From Isochrysis galbana (Eukaryota; Haptophyta; Isochrysidales; Isochrysidaceae): 64,000 bases of DNA. The translations under genes were made by a program, and so were the position numbers. Within the stretch, counting starts at the first letter, position 1. Each line of letters opens with the position of its first letter. The DNA lies in the NCBI GenBank assembly GCA_018136815.1, contig CM030944.1, positions 2,067,345-2,131,344 of the forward strand, written 5' to 3'. The notes beneath the pieces are model-generated. The model was not told the DNA's origin. It ran no database searches and saw only the letters and a program-made list of their open reading frames with translations. This document shows, piece after piece, positions 42,501 to 51,949 of the stretch.

Positions 42501-44920
42501 TGACGGTTGAAGCGCCACCGACGAAAAAAGCTCGGCATGCGCATCGATAGCACAACAGATGCGAGTGCGAGCCTACTCTTCGCCTCTTTAGCACGAAGAC
42601 AAGCGCCTTGCAATTCGTGAAGGCCCATACGCATGCGGCATTTGCGCGTGAGATGTGCAAGCAACCCCCGCCTTGCAGCCTCCCGCCATGTCTTCCAGTG
42701 CATTGCCAAGGTGGGTGGAATGCAAAGGGTGGCCGTGGTCAAATGCCGATAGTACTTCCAACGTGTCAAAGCAAAGAGACGGACAAGACGCACACGCAGC
42801 ACCAGGATGCGACGAGCGCGACGTCCATTTCGCCAGGCGCATCGCAGCCGCCCCCATGCGATACTCACAACGTGAGTTTCCCAGGCTCGCAAGCCGAACT
42901 CGACTTTGACACTCGCGACGACCCGCCGACCCGCAACTCGTCGCCAACGTGCGAGGCACCGATGGGACTCTTTCGCGAATACGGCAGCACGGTGTCGGGC
43001 TCGTTCAACTTCAGATGCACCCGCCCAATATGCCCATCGCTGCCAGTGACGCAAGGATCGTCGCACATTGCCTCTTACCAGTGTGTGCTGGCCTCGCAAC
43101 CGGGTAAAGCGGGCCAATAATTTCCATCCCTGCAACGCTACGTGCAAATCTCGCTGATGTGCCACAGCTGCTAACGACTCCACCGCACACCAGGTCCGCG
43201 CAGCCTCTCCACATTCGAGGGCGCCAGCGCAAAAGCGTTGCCACAGGCGGATTAAGCGCACAACGCCCAAGTCGGGTTGAGATGCCGTCGGTGTCGCCAC
43301 TGAGGCAGCAAAATTTGGCGCTGGCGATGGGGTTCGCAATGAGTTGACCGGTTCACATGCTCCCTGCAAAAACTGAGATTCTGCCGAGCCTGGGCGCGGC
43401 TGGGGTAGACGATGCCTTGCTCTAAGGTGTGCTTGAGGAAATACAGAGTCATCAAAGTCCTCCCCGCACGTCGGTGCAATTCGTGCCGATGTGAAGCCTG
43501 CGGGTAAAGTATTAGGTTCCGCGACGCACGGACCACGGGTTGTGTGTAAATCTTTGACGCCCGCCGTCATTGCTGCGGCTCTTATAAGCTGCGGAAGTGG
43601 TGTGCCAAGTGCACGATACGTGATCGCAGCATCTTTGTCTGCTCGTGGCTCGGGGGTACCAGGCGTGTGCAAGATTTGAACCGTAGATTGCGACGGCGCC
43701 TCAGATGCCGCCCCACTGCGATGGCGCACTGCGGCCACAACCGAGCACATCCGCTCATGCAGGGAATTACGCACGAAGGCATATCGAGAAAGAACTACTA
43801 GTGCGCGTCGTGCTCGGCGCGTACTCACAAGTGCGTTGGCCTCCTCATTTGCGATGCACCACCACACAGACATTGCAGCTCGAACGCCCCATCTCCGCCA
43901 TGCCAACAGGACAACCCGGTGAAGGCTGTGTTGGATCCAGACGTTGAGCAACGTCCTCCTCCCTCTACACTGGAGTGAATGATGACGCCAAGTCTCCCAC
44001 ATAAGATCGAGCCGACTGCGTGTTCGAGACTGTGAAAAAGCCCTCCGCAATCTCTCCGTGACCCTTTGCCGTAAGACGTCGTCCCTCCATCCACCAAAAT
44101 AACGTGCAACCGCATAGTCGCGCACACTTGCAATCATCGTAAGCTTGTGCAGCCTCAGCATCGTTACTTGCCTTGCCCGGGCATGCAGCGCCTCGCGGAG
44201 CCGATGTAACGCGAAGCGCTGTCTATACTGAGATGCTATCGACGTAAGGGCAACACCAGATGCCAAGGCAAGGAGCTGACTCCAAGCCCAACGCGTCCGG
44301 CGCACATTACGCAGAGTTGCGGCTTGGACGAGAAGACTTGCGTTGCGGCGCAATGCACAGCTACTCAAGTGAAGGCGCAGCAGACCATCGCGCAGGTGAC
44401 GAGTTTGCCAACGTGCGATGAGCTCAACGTGATGGAGCTGCGTGCGAAGAGTGCGGCTGGAGGCATGTACGCGCACTTGCAGTCGCACAAAGCCGTGCTG
44501 TTTCTGGGCATATCGAGCGAGCCGATGCTGCTCGCTCTGTCTGATCCGATTACGTGCGTGCACCCCCATTGCGATGAGCGCCTCGATCACCGCGCGCCTC
44601 GCCACAAGCACCGCCCTGGAGTCCGCCCACCCACGCAGCCGCTCCCACTCGAGCCACTCTTCCCTCGCGAGCCACGCGTCGCGTAGAGCAGCGAGGGCGT
44701 GGCGCTCATCGACGTACCGCCAGCAGGTGATCGCATGGCGGACAGTCTGCTGCGCCGCCGCCGTGCGCGCCGCCAGCCCCGCCGAGCCACCGGCCTGAAG
44801 CACGAGGCCCGTCATGTGCAGATGGAAATCGGCCACCACGTGGTCGAGCTGGTTCCACGCGGGTGATGACTCGTAGGGCAGCAGAGCCTCGAGGGGCCAC
44901 TGCCATGAAGAGTGAGCCAT
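39560..44920 (-). CDS. Sfi1-like centrin-binding repeat protein, 1,786 aa
   Basis: One uninterrupted exon from ATG 44920 (MAHSSWQWPLEALLPYESSP). The chain is very rich in Trp, Arg, Leu and Ala. It consists of degenerate helical repeats, each with an aromatic-basic core, such as LLRLHLSSCALRRNASLL, YFGGWRDDVLRQRVTERLRR, LMWETWRHHSLQCRGRRTLL, VLLAWRRWGVRAAM and LARWRGQVLTAAKRRVKLAF. This is the Sfi1 pattern, in which each repeat binds one centrin, forming long fibres at spindle poles or basal bodies. A Ser/Pro/Thr-rich linker at residues about 405-552 splits the repeat array. Length is similar to or above known Sfi1 proteins. Antisense frames are shadows. The purine-rich plus strand at 44990-45045 is a pyrimidine-rich leader on the coding strand. 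Confidence 0.85.
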   Translation of the reverse strand: MAHSSWQWPLEALLPYESSPAWNQLDHVVADFHLHMTGLVLQAGGSAGLAARTAAAQQTVRHAITCWRYVDERHALAALRDAWLAREEWLEWERLRGWADSRAVLVARRAVIEALIAMGVHARNRIRQSEQHRLARYAQKQHGFVRLQVRVHASSRTLRTQLHHVELIARWQTRHLRDGLLRLHLSSCALRRNASLLVQAATLRNVRRTRWAWSQLLALASGVALTSIASQYRQRFALHRLREALHARARQVTMLRLHKLTMIASVRDYAVARYFGGWRDDVLRQRVTERLRRAFSQSRTRSRLDLMWETWRHHSLQCRGRRTLLNVWIQHSLHRVVLLAWRRWGVRAAMSVWWCIANEEANALVSTRRARRALVVLSRYAFVRNSLHERMCSVVAAVRHRSGAASEAPSQSTVQILHTPGTPEPRADKDAAITYRALGTPLPQLIRAAAMTAGVKDLHTTRGPCVAEPNTLPAGFTSARIAPTCGEDFDDSVFPQAHLRARHRLPQPRPGSAESQFLQGACEPVNSLRTPSPAPNFAASVATPTASQPDLGVVRLIRLWQRFCAGALECGEAARTWCAVESLAAVAHQRDLHVALQGWKLLARFTRLRGQHTLVRGNVRRSLRHWQRWAYWAGASEVERARHRAAVFAKESHRCLARWRRVAGRRVVASVKVEFGLRAWETHVVSIAWGRLRCAWRNGRRARRILVLRVRLVRLFALTRWKYYRHLTTATLCIPPTLAMHWKTWREAARRGLLAHLTRKCRMRMGLHELQGACLRAKEAKSRLALASVVLSMRMPSFFRRWRFNRHRDARVTAAWGWRRWRRGVRAAASRRGVTALRTWCEVCLRVTTDERRLRGLLARWRGQVLTAAKRRVKLAFARAAVEAALGDPWARRVYQAVRAWQHEAKLNPAPARRHVARVCGAIVTWRQRIDNWRAWDQHALLASQILLRRAYRGWVQLARTHCRVLQLATTADRLWMRSRRIRLAEAVMSLRTAVERLASICRSIEEMSRWRRSRLLHQAIASWAEMACRRQHSHNFIASSTAKNHCLRRGFKAFNKSTSPTLILGEDALRFWQRRALLSTFHVLHHRGKWRALSRMAVMHACGLLPPLPELARWRVYALRRRSFIRMLACATQFRRAQASIIFFRRLIEQFAAFCRVYREVRVRVHVAIWRWRRAASAREAQTALVVRASLLLGWQRWTRSLQLKGGLARLDRLSAERYVAYEQRLFLECVSSSFRRWQAAARRGARMATMLAVAVRNGNRSAKAEVMCTWLSRCAAHRALSGEASGLRSQRLSLRLSPDFRDVDRTPMPPSYITVLSRNVAADALRRSHTLSRLARASAARSNARHLLIVAERIFRSLACGRALSEMRFQSLWARRYRFAALLARDRARLSLAQAWCIWVESWLEDSQYRTSGSGSSRPSACASTACLGQRSEFVDALVSAPQLEQLSLPALQHAWDSLDDRRRVACLKSAWDKWILLSSIGFLTCLGRGRILQLALVRVLHRLAADVTANAAAVHMRNEARRHLRWRHLRGAFWRWQVWAELLARPQAGLPSQRSTLSAEPRRTLMSLRRALARWRRRTVRARGGDVYNAVAMCWYGRVTLLHGMRALWLNRQARAPLRRDSREARAHAFNRWAAESQTKIVLLGAARRIVSLHTSREMNRGIVLWRDYTSLLLRARRIALAQRSFRLMSALNTWLASLANSYVEDGQSSSIVSGAHSVGSARTEPSTLAYPTAREALPDNHPWGQHGAARGSSLAFVPTTPWDALAREVNYSKLAFEAENAE

Positions 44921-45636
44921 GGTGCGCCGCTACAAGCAGCGAGGCAGGGGCGCGGCAGGGAGGGGCAGGAAGAAGGGAGGGATGGAAAGAGTTAGGGTGA
45001 GAGGGGGGGAAGGAGGGAGGGAGGGAGGGAGAGAGGGCTCTAGCCTTCCCAGCGCCGACGGAAGGCGGGCAGACATCACTTTCAAGAGGCAGCGTTGGCG
45101 CTGGCGGACGGATAAAAATATCGCGTCGGGCGAGGGAGGGGTTCTCCTAACTATTTGCGATTCTTTATGTGGTGGACGCACGGATTGCCCCCTCCGATAT
45201 TTTTGCGGAGCGGTTGCTGGCGCGAGCGGGGCCGTGAGGCACCTGCTCCCCTTGGAGAGCCTCTGCAGCTCCATGTATGGCGAGGGGTACGACATCTGGC
45301 GGGCTCGCCGACCGAGGAACTCAGGTCGCGTTCCGTCAAATATGGGACATCACACATTACTCAAATACTCAAATGAGCCATCGTATGTCCATAGTCAAAC
45401 AGTCATAGAGTCATGGGTCATAGGGCGGGGTCAAACAAACAGCAAACAGGGTTTTTATTAGTATTGGGGATGAAAGAATGAACATCTCAGAATTGAGGAA
45501 ATTTGAGGATTTTTTTCAGTAGAAACTTTCCAATACACCCAACAAGCACATATCCGGGGCCCATTAGGACTCAGACCCCAACTTGAACTTGGGCCCCCAC
45601 CCCCACCACAAAACGCAATCAATACAAATACTGGCA
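44921..45636. other. Sfi1 upstream region and 3' flank of the long retroelement
   Basis: GGGAGG repeats at 45008-45045. Further right the sequence is AT-richer and may include the distal 3' end of the element at 46.4-48.2 kb. No gene. Confidence 0.4.
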
Positions 45637-46430
45637 AAAGACGCTAAAGTCTCAACTAAGTTTATACTTGGTTCGCCCATGGGGGGGCACGAGCCCCCCC
45701 CTCTCTCCACTCCTCCCCTGCCGTGGGGGAGGAACCACCCATCCTCCTGGCATGCCTGATGGCTTGCCAGGAGGCCACTGCCCTGCTGACCCACTCTCTC
45801 CCTGACAGGCTCGCCTGATTCGCGCGTCCTGGCCCCTCGTGGCCAGCCCATCGCTCCAATCCCCCCTCCCCCCTTGTTCGACAGGCAGACAGGTGCAGAG
45901 TGGGGGCCCCTGAGGCCCAGGAGCGCCAGCGAGGGAGAGGCAGGGGAGGCCAGGGCCCAGCCCCAGCCTCCTCTGCCCCCTGAGCTGGCCTCCAGGGGCC
46001 TCCAGGGGCCAGGGGTCGCCAGGGGCAGCTGCATGCCTGTCGCAGGCGCGCCATCGCGCGTGCCTGCAGGAGAGGGGAGAGAGCGCGCGGAGAAGGGGGT
46101 GGGCGGAGCGAGGGCTCCGCTCACCGGAAAATATGTAAGTCCCGCACCTGTTTACAGGAGAAGTCGGGACTGAGGACGCCGCCAGCCCGGTAGGCATAGG
46201 AGGAAGGGGGGAACGGATCACCGGGGGGGGGGCGGGCCACCGACCATATCTAAGCCCTTTTCCCCTATCCCCCTAGTAGTGCACGGGGGGAGTCGCCTGA
46301 TGGCGGGGGGGAAAGGGCCGGGAGAGAGGGGGTGTAGAAAGGTTTGCTGCGTGAGTAGAAAGTAGAGGATGCACGGCCGCGTGTGCGGTGAGACTATTAA
46401 GAAATTAATTAATTAAAGACGCTAAAGTCT
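45637..46430 (+). mobile_element. Palindrome-headed retroelement C, 762 bp, with 16-bp target duplication
   Basis: AAAGACGCTAAAGTCT is at 45637-45652 and 46415-46430; the element is 45653-46414. It begins CAACTAAGTTTATACTTGGT, then CGCCCATGG, a G7/C7 hairpin and a perfect 10-bp hairpin (CCTCCTGGCA with TGCCAGGAGG, about 45743-45774). It ends in an AT tail (ATTAAGAAATTAATTAATT). It sits in the 3' tail of the long MERAPPP element. Confidence 0.85.
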
Positions 46431-48242
46431 AAAGTCGCGAAGGGCTGAAACGCTCAACTTCGAATCGAAACCGGGGGCGGTGCGTGCCCGGTTTCGACGA
46501 TCTATTGAGATGGGGGGCCTCGGGGCCTCGCCAGACACAGACACCAAAAACACAGGCAGGGGCCACTCACACAGTCAGTCACGCCAATCGTGCAGGCCGC
46601 GCGCCGTAACCTCGTCGAAATCAGTCATGCGCTGAGCCCGTTGGAAGTTTGACGTCTCCGAATGATCCCCGGAGACCGGAGAGCCGTGCGCTTGCGTTCC
46701 TCGCGCTCAAGGCGCGCGGCCTTCTCTTCTTCGCAAACACATGTGCGGAGAGGGGGATGGAACGCTTGTGCGTATGCTTTGACGTAGCCCTTGCAACCCT
46801 TGGGTCCGGCGTGGATGCTGAGGTTCTTGATGTCGCCTCCTAATTCGCGGCAGTTGCGAACGGCGTATTCGATGGGGTAGGGAGCCCCGTTGATGTTGAG
46901 TAAGAGCTTTCGTGGGAAGTCGAACGAGGCGAATGAGCCCTGCCTCGGGGTCACGTACAGGTGGTACACCTCCTTTTTGCCTTGGGTCACGAGGACCCCT
47001 TCCTTGGTGAGGATTTTGGTGCGCTCTTGGTTGCCTTGGAGAAAGTAGAACCCTTGGCTGTCAACCGCCTTTGCTAGCGAGCTGATGGTGATGTAGTTTT
47101 TCATCTCGAATTTGTAGTTGCGCACCACTAGGTGCGCTGCAGCGTCTCTGAAGGCGCTGGCCAGCGCTTTGTTGGACGCGCGGGGCAGCTCCTTGAATTT
47201 CTCGTCGAGGGTTTGGTATTTGACCCCGATCGGGCAAGGGATGCCTACTTTGCGGAAGTCCGCTACATCCTTGTACATTTCGCGAAATTGGTTGGCGCAA
47301 TCCGCTGTGACGAGGATCTCCCATGGGCCAGAAGCGCTCTTGGACAGGAAGTCCGGCTCGAGGTCTACTCCCTCCAGCTTATTGAGATGCGCGACGATGG
47401 CACTAAGGGCCTCTTCGTCCTTGACTTTGTATCCCTTCTCGTACGGCGTAAAGGAGATGGTGATTTTTTGAGATGCTTCGAACTCAGCTTCGGCTTCAGC
47501 TTCGGGTTCAAGGTCTTCGTCAAGCAGAGCCACCTGGGTAGCCGGGGTGGAGAGGGAGGTTAGTCCTATAAGCAGCCGTGTCTCGTAGGGGCCCAGCGGG
47601 ATTGATGCGGTCCTCCCATTGGCACCTCCTCCCAGTGTTGTTTGGGTGTGGTGTCTGTCTGTTGGCCTTTGTTGAGCCGCTTGGCTCTCTGTCTTGTTTG
47701 GCCTACGCGCGCACGTGGCGCGGTTGTCGTCTCGTCGTCTCGTGTTGATGGCGGGAGCCTCTCCCTCGTCGTCTCCTTCGGTGTGTTTGCCTCCCCTTTT
47801 GGGGGTCCAGTCTTGTCCTCTCCCTGTTGTTGTTTCCCAATGTTGTGACATTTCCCCATGGGGGCTTTGTCTATGATGGTGCCGGGCCGGCCCCTCGTGC
47901 CGGAGCACGAGGGCGGTTTCGCGGCTGTGTAGGGGCCGGGCCCGGAGGCCTCCCCTGATGGAGCGTCCCTCTGGTGAGGAGTGGTTGGTGGGGCTGTGGA
48001 GGGTGGAGTGGGTGTGCTGCATGCTGGCTGTTGCCAGCATGCAGGCTTTGGTCGCTCTGTTCTCTGCTGTGCTCGGGCGTGGCCCGCTGGCTCTTTCGCC
48101 CACCTGGTCGGGCGGGTCGTCCTGGCGCGGTCGCTTCGGCGACAGGGGGGTGTCCATGAACGCTTCGTCCATTGCGGCGAGGGCGGCGGCGGCGAGAGCG
48201 GGCGGCGGCGCGCGCTCCATGACCCTATCGTTTTAACGATAG
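46431..48242 (-). mobile_element. Long MERAPPP retroelement (L) with 5' palindrome and 3' stem-loop
   Basis: On the minus strand it begins CTATCGTTAAAACGATAG (48242-48225), then GGGTCATGG. Internal perfect hairpins are GCATGCTGGC/GCCAGCATGC (48019-48028 with 48033-48042, in the coding region) and CCCTCGTGC/GCACGAGGG near 47900-47925. The 3' non-coding part has a 10-bp stem (CGAAACCGGG at 46466-46475 with CCCGGTTTCG at 46487-46496), placed like the 3' stem-loop that LINE reverse transcriptases recognise. A degraded copy of this 3' region is at 51950-52334. No reverse transcriptase is encoded. Confidence 0.7.
46625..48220 (-). CDS. 531-aa protein of the long retroelement, unknown family
   Basis: Intact frame from a true ATG. 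Residues 1-45 (MERAPPPALAAAALAAMDEA, then PLSPKRPRQDDPP) are shared with the short element at 7.3 kb. Residues about 50-215 are basic, Thr/Arg/His-rich and disordered. Residues about 250-520 look folded, with alternating hydrophobic and charged residues (TISFTPYEKGYKVKDEEALS, NYKFEMKNYITISSLAKAVD, KKEVYHLYVTPRQGSFASFD). No RT, endonuclease or transposase motif is seen. Position and basic N-terminus would suit a nucleic-acid-binding ORF1, but this is inference. Confidence 0.6.
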   Translation of the reverse strand: MERAPPPALAAAALAAMDEAFMDTPLSPKRPRQDDPPDQVGERASGPRPSTAENRATKACMLATASMQHTHSTLHSPTNHSSPEGRSIRGGLRARPLHSRETALVLRHEGPARHHHRQSPHGEMSQHWETTTGRGQDWTPKRGGKHTEGDDEGEAPAINTRRRDDNRATCARRPNKTESQAAQQRPTDRHHTQTTLGGGANGRTASIPLGPYETRLLIGLTSLSTPATQVALLDEDLEPEAEAEAEFEASQKITISFTPYEKGYKVKDEEALSAIVAHLNKLEGVDLEPDFLSKSASGPWEILVTADCANQFREMYKDVADFRKVGIPCPIGVKYQTLDEKFKELPRASNKALASAFRDAAAHLVVRNYKFEMKNYITISSLAKAVDSQGFYFLQGNQERTKILTKEGVLVTQGKKEVYHLYVTPRQGSFASFDFPRKLLLNINGAPYPIEYAVRNCRELGGDIKNLSIHAGPKGCKGYVKAYAQAFHPPLRTCVCEEEKAARLEREERKRTALRSPGIIRRRQTSNGLSA

Positions 48243-48244
48243 TT

Positions 48245-50133
48245 GACTAGCCGTATAAGAGATGTTTCCTTACGCAGCACCTGTGATGACTTGCAATCAC
48301 AATGTGCACGCCGTGCGTGGGCACGGCGCGATGTGCACCGGCGCCCCCCGCGGGGGCGCCGTGCGTGCGCATAGCAACTTCCAGGAAGGTGCACGCCGTG
48401 CGTTCACTCTTTCCGCGGGGGAACTCTGGGCGCGGAGGACGGGCGGGAACCCTGGGGCACCCCCCTGGGACCGGTTGATTATTACAGTATATCACGAGAA
48501 CATTAACGTAAACAGCTGGTCTGGTCTTCTGATCTCTCTCTCTCCCCCCCCCCCGGGGGGTCCCCTCTTCCCCTCCCCCTCTCATCGGCCTACCAGAGTG
48601 AGAAGGCTCCTACTGCCTGTCTCCCTCCTCCCTCCTCGCTCACCCTCCAGCTCTCTCCTCGCCCTCGTCTTCCTCACGATGGTGGCGACTCGGCGCGCAT
48701 CCGTACGGTCCTCCGTCCTCTCCTCTCGTGCACCTGCTCGCTGGCTTCGTTCGACTCCCTCGACACGGCCACCTGTCGACTGGACGCCGAGCGGAAGCGC
48801 TGCTCGCACGGTCTCTCTCTCTCTCGCTCTCTCTCTCTCCGTCTCTCGCGACGTGTTTGGGTTATCGGTGATTGGTGATTTGGGGTCGCGGTTGCTTGAT
48901 AATTTGCTTGGTTTGGGTTTGGGTGAATGATTCTGGTGTGTTCGTGAGTCGGTGTATCCTGTTGTTCTCAGCATCGTTGTCCGTCGTTGTTCGCTGCGTC
49001 GCTGCATTCTAGCAGCCTAGGCTCCCTCCCCGAGGGAAGAGTTCTTTGTAGGCCTAACAATCTCTTACAACCCAACACACTCCTAGGGCCGCTAGGAGCG
49101 CCTCGCCGCCCCACCGCCCTTCGTTCGCCGTTCGTCCCAAATCCAGACACCCAAATGGGGTTGCCCGACCCAATCCAGAATTTCAGTCACCCGATTCCGA
49201 CTCCCGGCGGGGAGGAGGGCCAAAGCGCCGCGCTAGCCGCCGGTGCCGCTCGCGACGGAGTGGCTCAGAGCCCTCCGGCTCCGCTCGACTCGACAATTCG
49301 GGGAGGGAGGTGTGCCCCGAATCTCAGGCGAGTTTGTCGGCGAGGTCGAGTGCTTTCGCCACGAGGCCGAGGTTGTCGTTCATTTTCAGCTGCTGCCCTT
49401 GGAGTCTTCTATGAAGACGGGTGTGCTGAGCTCGGACGGTCTTTTGATTTTGGGTTTTCTGCCCCGGGCCGCCGTGCGAGTGCGCGATATCTAGATAGCT
49501 AGCTATCTTATTCCACTCCTTATCTCCAAGACGGACAAGATGTTACTGACCCGCGAGGCGGAGGAGATGTGCGATGTGAGATGTTGCAAAAAGTCGCTTG
49601 CAAGTTGCTGCAAGAAGAATTAAATCCTCCACACACACCGTGTACAAACCCTCCATTTGGGGAGGGGGGGAGGGGAGGGATTAGGGTTAGGAATCATACC
49701 CGAGATGTGGGGATGTCAGCGGGAAATGAATCCAGACCTGAGGTTGCGGCCTCTTGGACTTGGAACCTTCCCCTTTCCCCCCACATAACTTTATACTTTC
49801 CGTAGGGAGAAAAGCATCAAAATCTCACTCGATCTGCGATCTGCATAGGCCATGGGTCACACGAGTATCATGAGTCATGAGCCATAAATAAAAGTGAGAT
49901 TTTTATGAAGTCTGGTCGAAAGCGTCCGGAAACGCCTGATTCTGAGTCGCCGCAAGCGACTGTGACGCGTCCGCTACGACCTCTCCTCCTCCTCCGTCCT
50001 TCGTTCGACCTTCGATCACGAATTATGATTATACTGTTATACATTGTAGATTGTAGGTGTAGGAGCTACAACGGGCTCAGTGAATAAGCCAGCGGGTCTG
50101 GATATGTAACAGCTCATACTAGTTGTATTCTCC
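48245..50133. other. Non-coding, CT-rich and repeat-like
   Basis: 48300-48440 holds GCACGCCGTGCG palindromes. 48535-48850 is CT-rich. A frame at 49243-49494 (EFVGEVECFRHEAEVVVHFQ) is mildly protein-like but has no support. 49681-49690 contains two TTAGGG-like units. No gene accepted. Confidence 0.4.
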
Positions 50134-50856
50134 CTATTCATGCTGATGTACGCCTGACCTTGAGAACATGGAAAGGATGACTCCGTCAATGGCATCACTC
50201 TTGACGCCCCATGTGGATACGAAGGCATTTTGAGCCTCTATGTCGAGCTTTCCTGAATAGGTGGCCGAATTGTCGCCACCGGGCGCATCCGATGCTTCTG
50301 ACATCTCCAGCGACAGTGGGGAGAGAGAGTGGTCGAAGCGCAGGGCTGACACTACAGCTTCCTCAGAACGGTCAAAACTGTCATCAAAGAAGACATTCAC
50401 TCGTGCAGGGTCAGTGAAATCATAGACTAAACGATTTCGCGTCTCAAGCACCTGGTCTGGGTTTGAATCTGGGCGAAACTGGCCGAATTCCGAGTAGGCG
50501 AGCAAGCCGCGCTCGCGCATTGGATCCGATTTTCCTCGCCTCGGATCCAGGAGAATCTCAAAGACACAAGAACCCTCGAAGCGTCCTGAGATTCCACCGA
50601 CGGTGTACACCGTGGCCTTCCTGAGGTTCCACTCGCCAAGAAAGTAGTTGCGTAGCGCAGCCGCACTTGTAGGTCTGGTGAAAGCAGCGGCCTGTCGCGA
50701 GCGATCTGAGTCGAAGGAGGCCTCAAATGCCTCGAACGTGCCCGGTTCCTCATCAGCACTGCCTGAGGACGAGACATCCAAGCGGACGCTTGCTCTTGGA
50801 GCGATGGCAAAGGTGGAGACCACGGCGAGCATCGCGGTGCTGCGCAGCACGAGCAT
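50134..50856 (-). CDS. DUF6314-like protein with plastid-type presequence
   Basis: 240 residues from ATG 50856. The N-terminus (MLVLRSTAMLAVVSTFAIAP) is a signal-peptide-like hydrophobic core followed by FAIAPR, recalling the Phe-containing ASAFAP motif of complex plastids, then a Ser-rich stretch. Residues about 70-235 resemble DUF6314: RNYFLGEWNLRKATVYTVGG, FEGSCVFEI, LLAYSEFGQF, TRNRLVYDF, VNVFFDD, then the later DHSLS, ATYSGKLD and VSTWGVKSD segments. Molecular function of the family is unknown. An upstream in-frame extension exists but has no ATG. Assignment from pattern memory, not from a search. Confidence 0.55.
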   Translation of the reverse strand: MLVLRSTAMLAVVSTFAIAPRASVRLDVSSSGSADEEPGTFEAFEASFDSDRSRQAAAFTRPTSAAALRNYFLGEWNLRKATVYTVGGISGRFEGSCVFEILLDPRRGKSDPMRERGLLAYSEFGQFRPDSNPDQVLETRNRLVYDFTDPARVNVFFDDSFDRSEEAVVSALRFDHSLSPLSLEMSEASDAPGGDNSATYSGKLDIEAQNAFVSTWGVKSDAIDGVILSMFSRSGVHQHE

Positions 50857-50939
50857 CAGCGAGAAGGCGAGCACACAGGAGAAGGAGGAGGGAGAGGAGA
50901 AGCACTCCTTGGTGGCGCCGTCGCTCTCTCGCAACCTCC

Positions 50940-51350
50940 GACGCGAGCAGCAGCCAAGGCTTCACTTGTCGATGTGTTACCTTCCAGGAGCCAGCAGCCC
51001 GCCCCGATACCATTCGGGGGCCAGGAGAGGAGCTATATCTGCTATCTGGAGCAATTTTTTCCCGATAGCCAACAGCGTCCCCAGTAGCCAGTGTAGCTAA
51101 AGTATTGGGGGCCGGAAAATCCCCAATAGCTATCCTGTTCTAAGAGGTCCTCTGGGAGCCCCCGGAGGCCCCTTCCTCCTACGCCTACCGGGCAGGCAGC
51201 GCTCAATCATGAATCATGAACGTGCAACGTGCGAGCGTTCCATCGCGGCGAGGAGCAGGTCCGGCCGGGGAGAGGAGGCCGAGGAAGCTAGCACGACGAG
51301 GGGCGCCGGTGCACGGAGCCCCGTGGTTCAAAAGGCAGGGCTCGGCGCAC
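50940..51350. other. Intergenic, no feature recognised
   Basis: Nothing recognised. Confidence 0.3.
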
Positions 51351-51500
51351 AATGATACATGAGCGCGTATCAAAGGCCTTGGCCTTGTCCGATTTTTTTC
51401 TGGCCTTGTCCGATTTTTTTTCTTGCTTTCCGCCTGAGGTTTGGAGCGGGACCCTTCCCCTTCCCCTTCCCTTCGGCCGCAACAATTGGACGAGCACCAC

Positions 51501-51600
51501 NNNNNNNNNNNNNNNNNNNNNNNNNNNNNNNNNNNNNNNNNNNNNNNNNNNNNNNNNNNNNNNNNNNNNNNNNNNNNNNNNNNNNNNNNNNNNNNNNNNN
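51501..51600. other. Assembly gap (100 N) at a GA repeat
   Basis: 100 N directly followed by the GA microsatellite, which probably caused the gap. Confidence 0.99.
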
Positions 51601-51701
<101 letters not shown>

Positions 51702-51949
51702 GGAGAGGGAGAGCATCTGTAATGATTTTCGAAAAATACCCGATTTTAGGCCTCCGACGGCCGTGCGGAAATATATGTCAGGCCCCCCTCCGGTATTATT
51801 TTACCGATGGCCTTCATGCGCGCTTCTCGCAGCGAAAACACGAAACCATGGGCAAGGCCAGCTGACCCGTACCTAAGATCCTGGTTCAATATGCATAGCA
51901 ATACATTTTCGCTATGTTTTCATTGACTTGAACGTGTACGTAATTATCG

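Noticed and set aside
39508-44906. Many antisense frames opposite the Sfi1-like gene
   Set aside because: Shadows of a GC-rich coding strand; the 1,786-codon frame explains the region.
44919-45461. Arg/Gly-rich plus-strand protein divergent from the Sfi1-like gene
   Set aside because: Its first codons overlap the opposite ATG and GGGAGG repeats; codon use is compositional only.
46440-46500. tRNA-like box B (GGTTTCGATTC on the minus strand) in the 3' part of element L
   Set aside because: No box A at the right distance and no cloverleaf; the 10-bp stem-loop explains the symmetry better.
49676-49692. TTAGGG-like telomeric repeat
   Set aside because: Only two units, no array; chance or an interstitial relic.
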